Positions 41,004 to 42,075 of a stretch of DNA of 42,075 nt are shown piece by piece. The notes under the pieces are model-generated. The model was not told the origin of the DNA and did no database searches. It worked only from the letters and a program-made list of their open reading frames with translations. The stretch comes from Clostridia bacterium. GTDB lineage: Bacteria; Bacillota; Clostridia; Oscillospirales; Acutalibacteraceae. The translations under genes and the position numbers were made by a program. Numbering within the stretch: the first letter of the stretch is position 1; each line of letters starts with the position of its first letter. The DNA is taken from positions 1 through 42,075 of the forward strand of contig JAFQFY010000040.1 in the NCBI GenBank assembly GCA_017398485.1, read 5' to 3'.

Positions 41004-42075
41004 TCATTCACTGACCGTTTCGTCGGCCTGCATGATCGCCTTAAAGGTCTCGCCGTCCATCTTTTCTTCCTCTATCAGGCGCTCGGCAACCTCACACAGC
41101 TTATCCATATGCTTTTTCAGTTTCTTTTCGGTTTCCTTGTAGCCGTCGGATAGCAAGCGGGAGACCTCCGCGTCGATCTTCGCGGCAATTTCCTCAGAAT
41201 AGTTGCGCGTGTGGCCGAAATCACGGCCGAGGAACACCTCGTTCGCATCCGACGCGCCGTAGACGATCGGGCCGAGCTTATCGCTCATGCCGTATTTGGT
41301 GACCATCTTGCGCGCGATTTCGGTGGCACGCTCGATATCATTGGAGGCACCTGTGGAGATGTCGTCCAGCGTCAGCGCCTCGGCGACGCGACCGCCGAGC
41401 AGGACCTGGATGTCCTCCAGCATCTCCCCACGGCATTTATAGGAGCGATCCTCGCTGGGCAGACTCATCGTATAGCCGCCGGCAAGGCCGCGCGGAATGA
41501 TGGATATCTGGTGCACGGGATCCTGCGTCGCGCAGAAATAGGTCACGACCGCGTGACCGGCCTCGTGATAGGCGGTCAGGCGCTTCTCTTTGTCGCTCAT
41601 GACGTGACTGCGTTTCTCGGTGCCGACCACGACCTTGACCGTCGCTTCCTCAATCTCCGCCATGGTCAAGGCGTGCAAGCCACGGCGTGCCGCCAGAAGC
41701 GCGGCTTCGTTAAGCAGGTTTTCGAGATCCGCACCGGTAAAGCCGGCGGTTGACTTGGCAATCACCGACAAGTCTACATCGGGCGCCAAAGGCTTGCCCT
41801 TTGCGTGTACTTTCAGAATGTCCACACGCCCCTGCAGGTCCGGCGTATTGACAACGATCTGGCGGTCAAAACGACCCGGACGCATCAACGCGTGGTCAAG
41901 AATATCGGGGCGGTTGGTAGCGGCGATCATGATAATGCCTTCATTTTCACCAAAACCGTCCATCTCCACGAGCAACTGGTTGAGGGTCTGCTCGCGCTCG
42001 TCGTGACCGCCGCCGAGTCCGGCGCCGCGCTGGCGACCGACCGCGTCGATCTCGTCGATGAAGATGATACAAGGC
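41004..42075 (-). CDS. ftsH: ATP-dependent zinc metalloprotease FtsH, C-terminal part (runs off the right edge)
   Basis: Membrane-bound AAA+ protease that degrades damaged membrane proteins and short-lived regulators. The last 357 codons are present: the Walker B region [13 protein letters not shown] at the very edge, [19 protein letters not shown], the second region of homology [19 protein letters not shown], and the zinc site HEAGH (41553-41567). The coiled-coil end is near residue 320 of the visible part. The Walker A and N-terminal membrane helices lie right of the window. A single small membrane protein gene follows with its own promoter. Confidence 0.98.
   Translation of the reverse strand, partial: PCIIFIDEIDAVGRQRGAGLGGGHDEREQTLNQLLVEMDGFGENEGIIMIAATNRPDILDHALMRPGRFDRQIVVNTPDLQGRVDILKVHAKGKPLAPDVDLSVIAKSTAGFTGADLENLLNEAALLAARRGLHALTMAEIEEATVKVVVGTEKRSHVMSDKEKRLTAYHEAGHAVVTYFCATQDPVHQISIIPRGLAGGYTMSLPSEDRSYKCRGEMLEDIQVLLGGRVAEALTLDDISTGASNDIERATEIARKMVTKYGMSDKLGPIVYGASDANEVFLGRDFGHTRNYSEEIAAKIDAEVSRLLSDGYKETEKKLKKHMDKLCEVAERLIEEEKMDGETFKAIMQADETVSE

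Overview
The window looks like a chromosomal segment of an anaerobic, spore-forming member of the Clostridia, probably from the Oscillospirales (Ruminococcaceae-like) side, although no 16S gene is present to fix this. The evidence is a pyruvate:ferredoxin oxidoreductase (anaerobic metabolism), the sporulation genes yabP, yabQ and a 29-codon spoVM, the Firmicutes gene orders rqcP-yabP-yabQ-divIC-yabR and yicC-remA-rpoZ-priA-def-fmt-rsmB-rlmN-prpC-prkC-rsgA-thiN-spoVM, a HrcA-type CIRCE operator on groESL, and strong SD (GGAGG) and sigma-A sites. Coding regions are moderately GC-rich; intergenic leaders are AT-rich.

Layout. 1-1312: 5' part of nifJ/PFOR and a HAD phosphatase, both on the minus strand. 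1379-5611: a plus-strand run of SPFH protein, MFS transporter, membrane-anchored glycerophosphodiesterase and a CAP-domain lipoprotein. 5655-6028: tRNA-Leu(CAG) with a perfect promoter, followed by an unusual stretch with three hairpins and a second copy of the tRNA 3' end. 6204-11110: a three-gene unit (tandem-duplicated acetylxylan-esterase-like protein, OPT-family transporter, PqqD-like protein), bounded by a promoter inside a 9-bp inverted repeat and by a bidirectional terminator shared with convergent pepD. 11117-14655: pepD, groEL and groES. 14716-16807: dagK-like lipid kinase and an RlmL-type methyltransferase. 16912-19254: yabR, divIC, yabQ, yabP, rqcP and hup. 19379-21542: two coupled G3E (CobW-type) GTPases, one with a 78-residue His/Cys-rich metal-binding tract and the other with a YcgQ-like C-terminal domain. 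21646-24284: PHP phosphoesterase, TSCPD protein and RsmF-like methyltransferase. 24349-28043: pgk-tpiA-gpmI (lower glycolysis). 28053-40597: the long yicC-to-spoVM operon on the minus strand, driven by a perfect consensus promoter. 40655-42075: a small single-pass membrane protein with its own promoter, and the 3' part of ftsH.

How the genes work together. The yicC operon combines RNA turnover (YicC), matrix/sporulation control (RemA), transcription (omega), replication restart (PriA), formyl-Met handling (Def, Fmt), rRNA methylation (RsmB, RlmN), Hanks-type signalling (PrpC/PrkC), ribosome assembly (RsgA), thiamine activation (ThiN) and spore coat assembly (SpoVM). gmk, coaBC and rpe, which sit in this order in Bacillus subtilis, are absent here, and an unrecognised 52-residue membrane protein sits directly before spoVM. 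The esterase-OPT-PqqD unit suggests uptake and intracellular processing of an acylated or peptidic substrate; its actual substrate is unknown. The GTPase pair suggests zinc (or other transition metal) allocation.

The most interesting points are the esterase-OPT-PqqD unit with its duplicated enzyme and flanking inverted repeat, the His-rich GTPase pair, and the tRNA-Leu 3'-end duplication. Nothing in the window is an obvious defence system, CRISPR array, phage or insertion sequence. Start codons were assigned by reading SD sequences, and several genes start at GTG or TTG.
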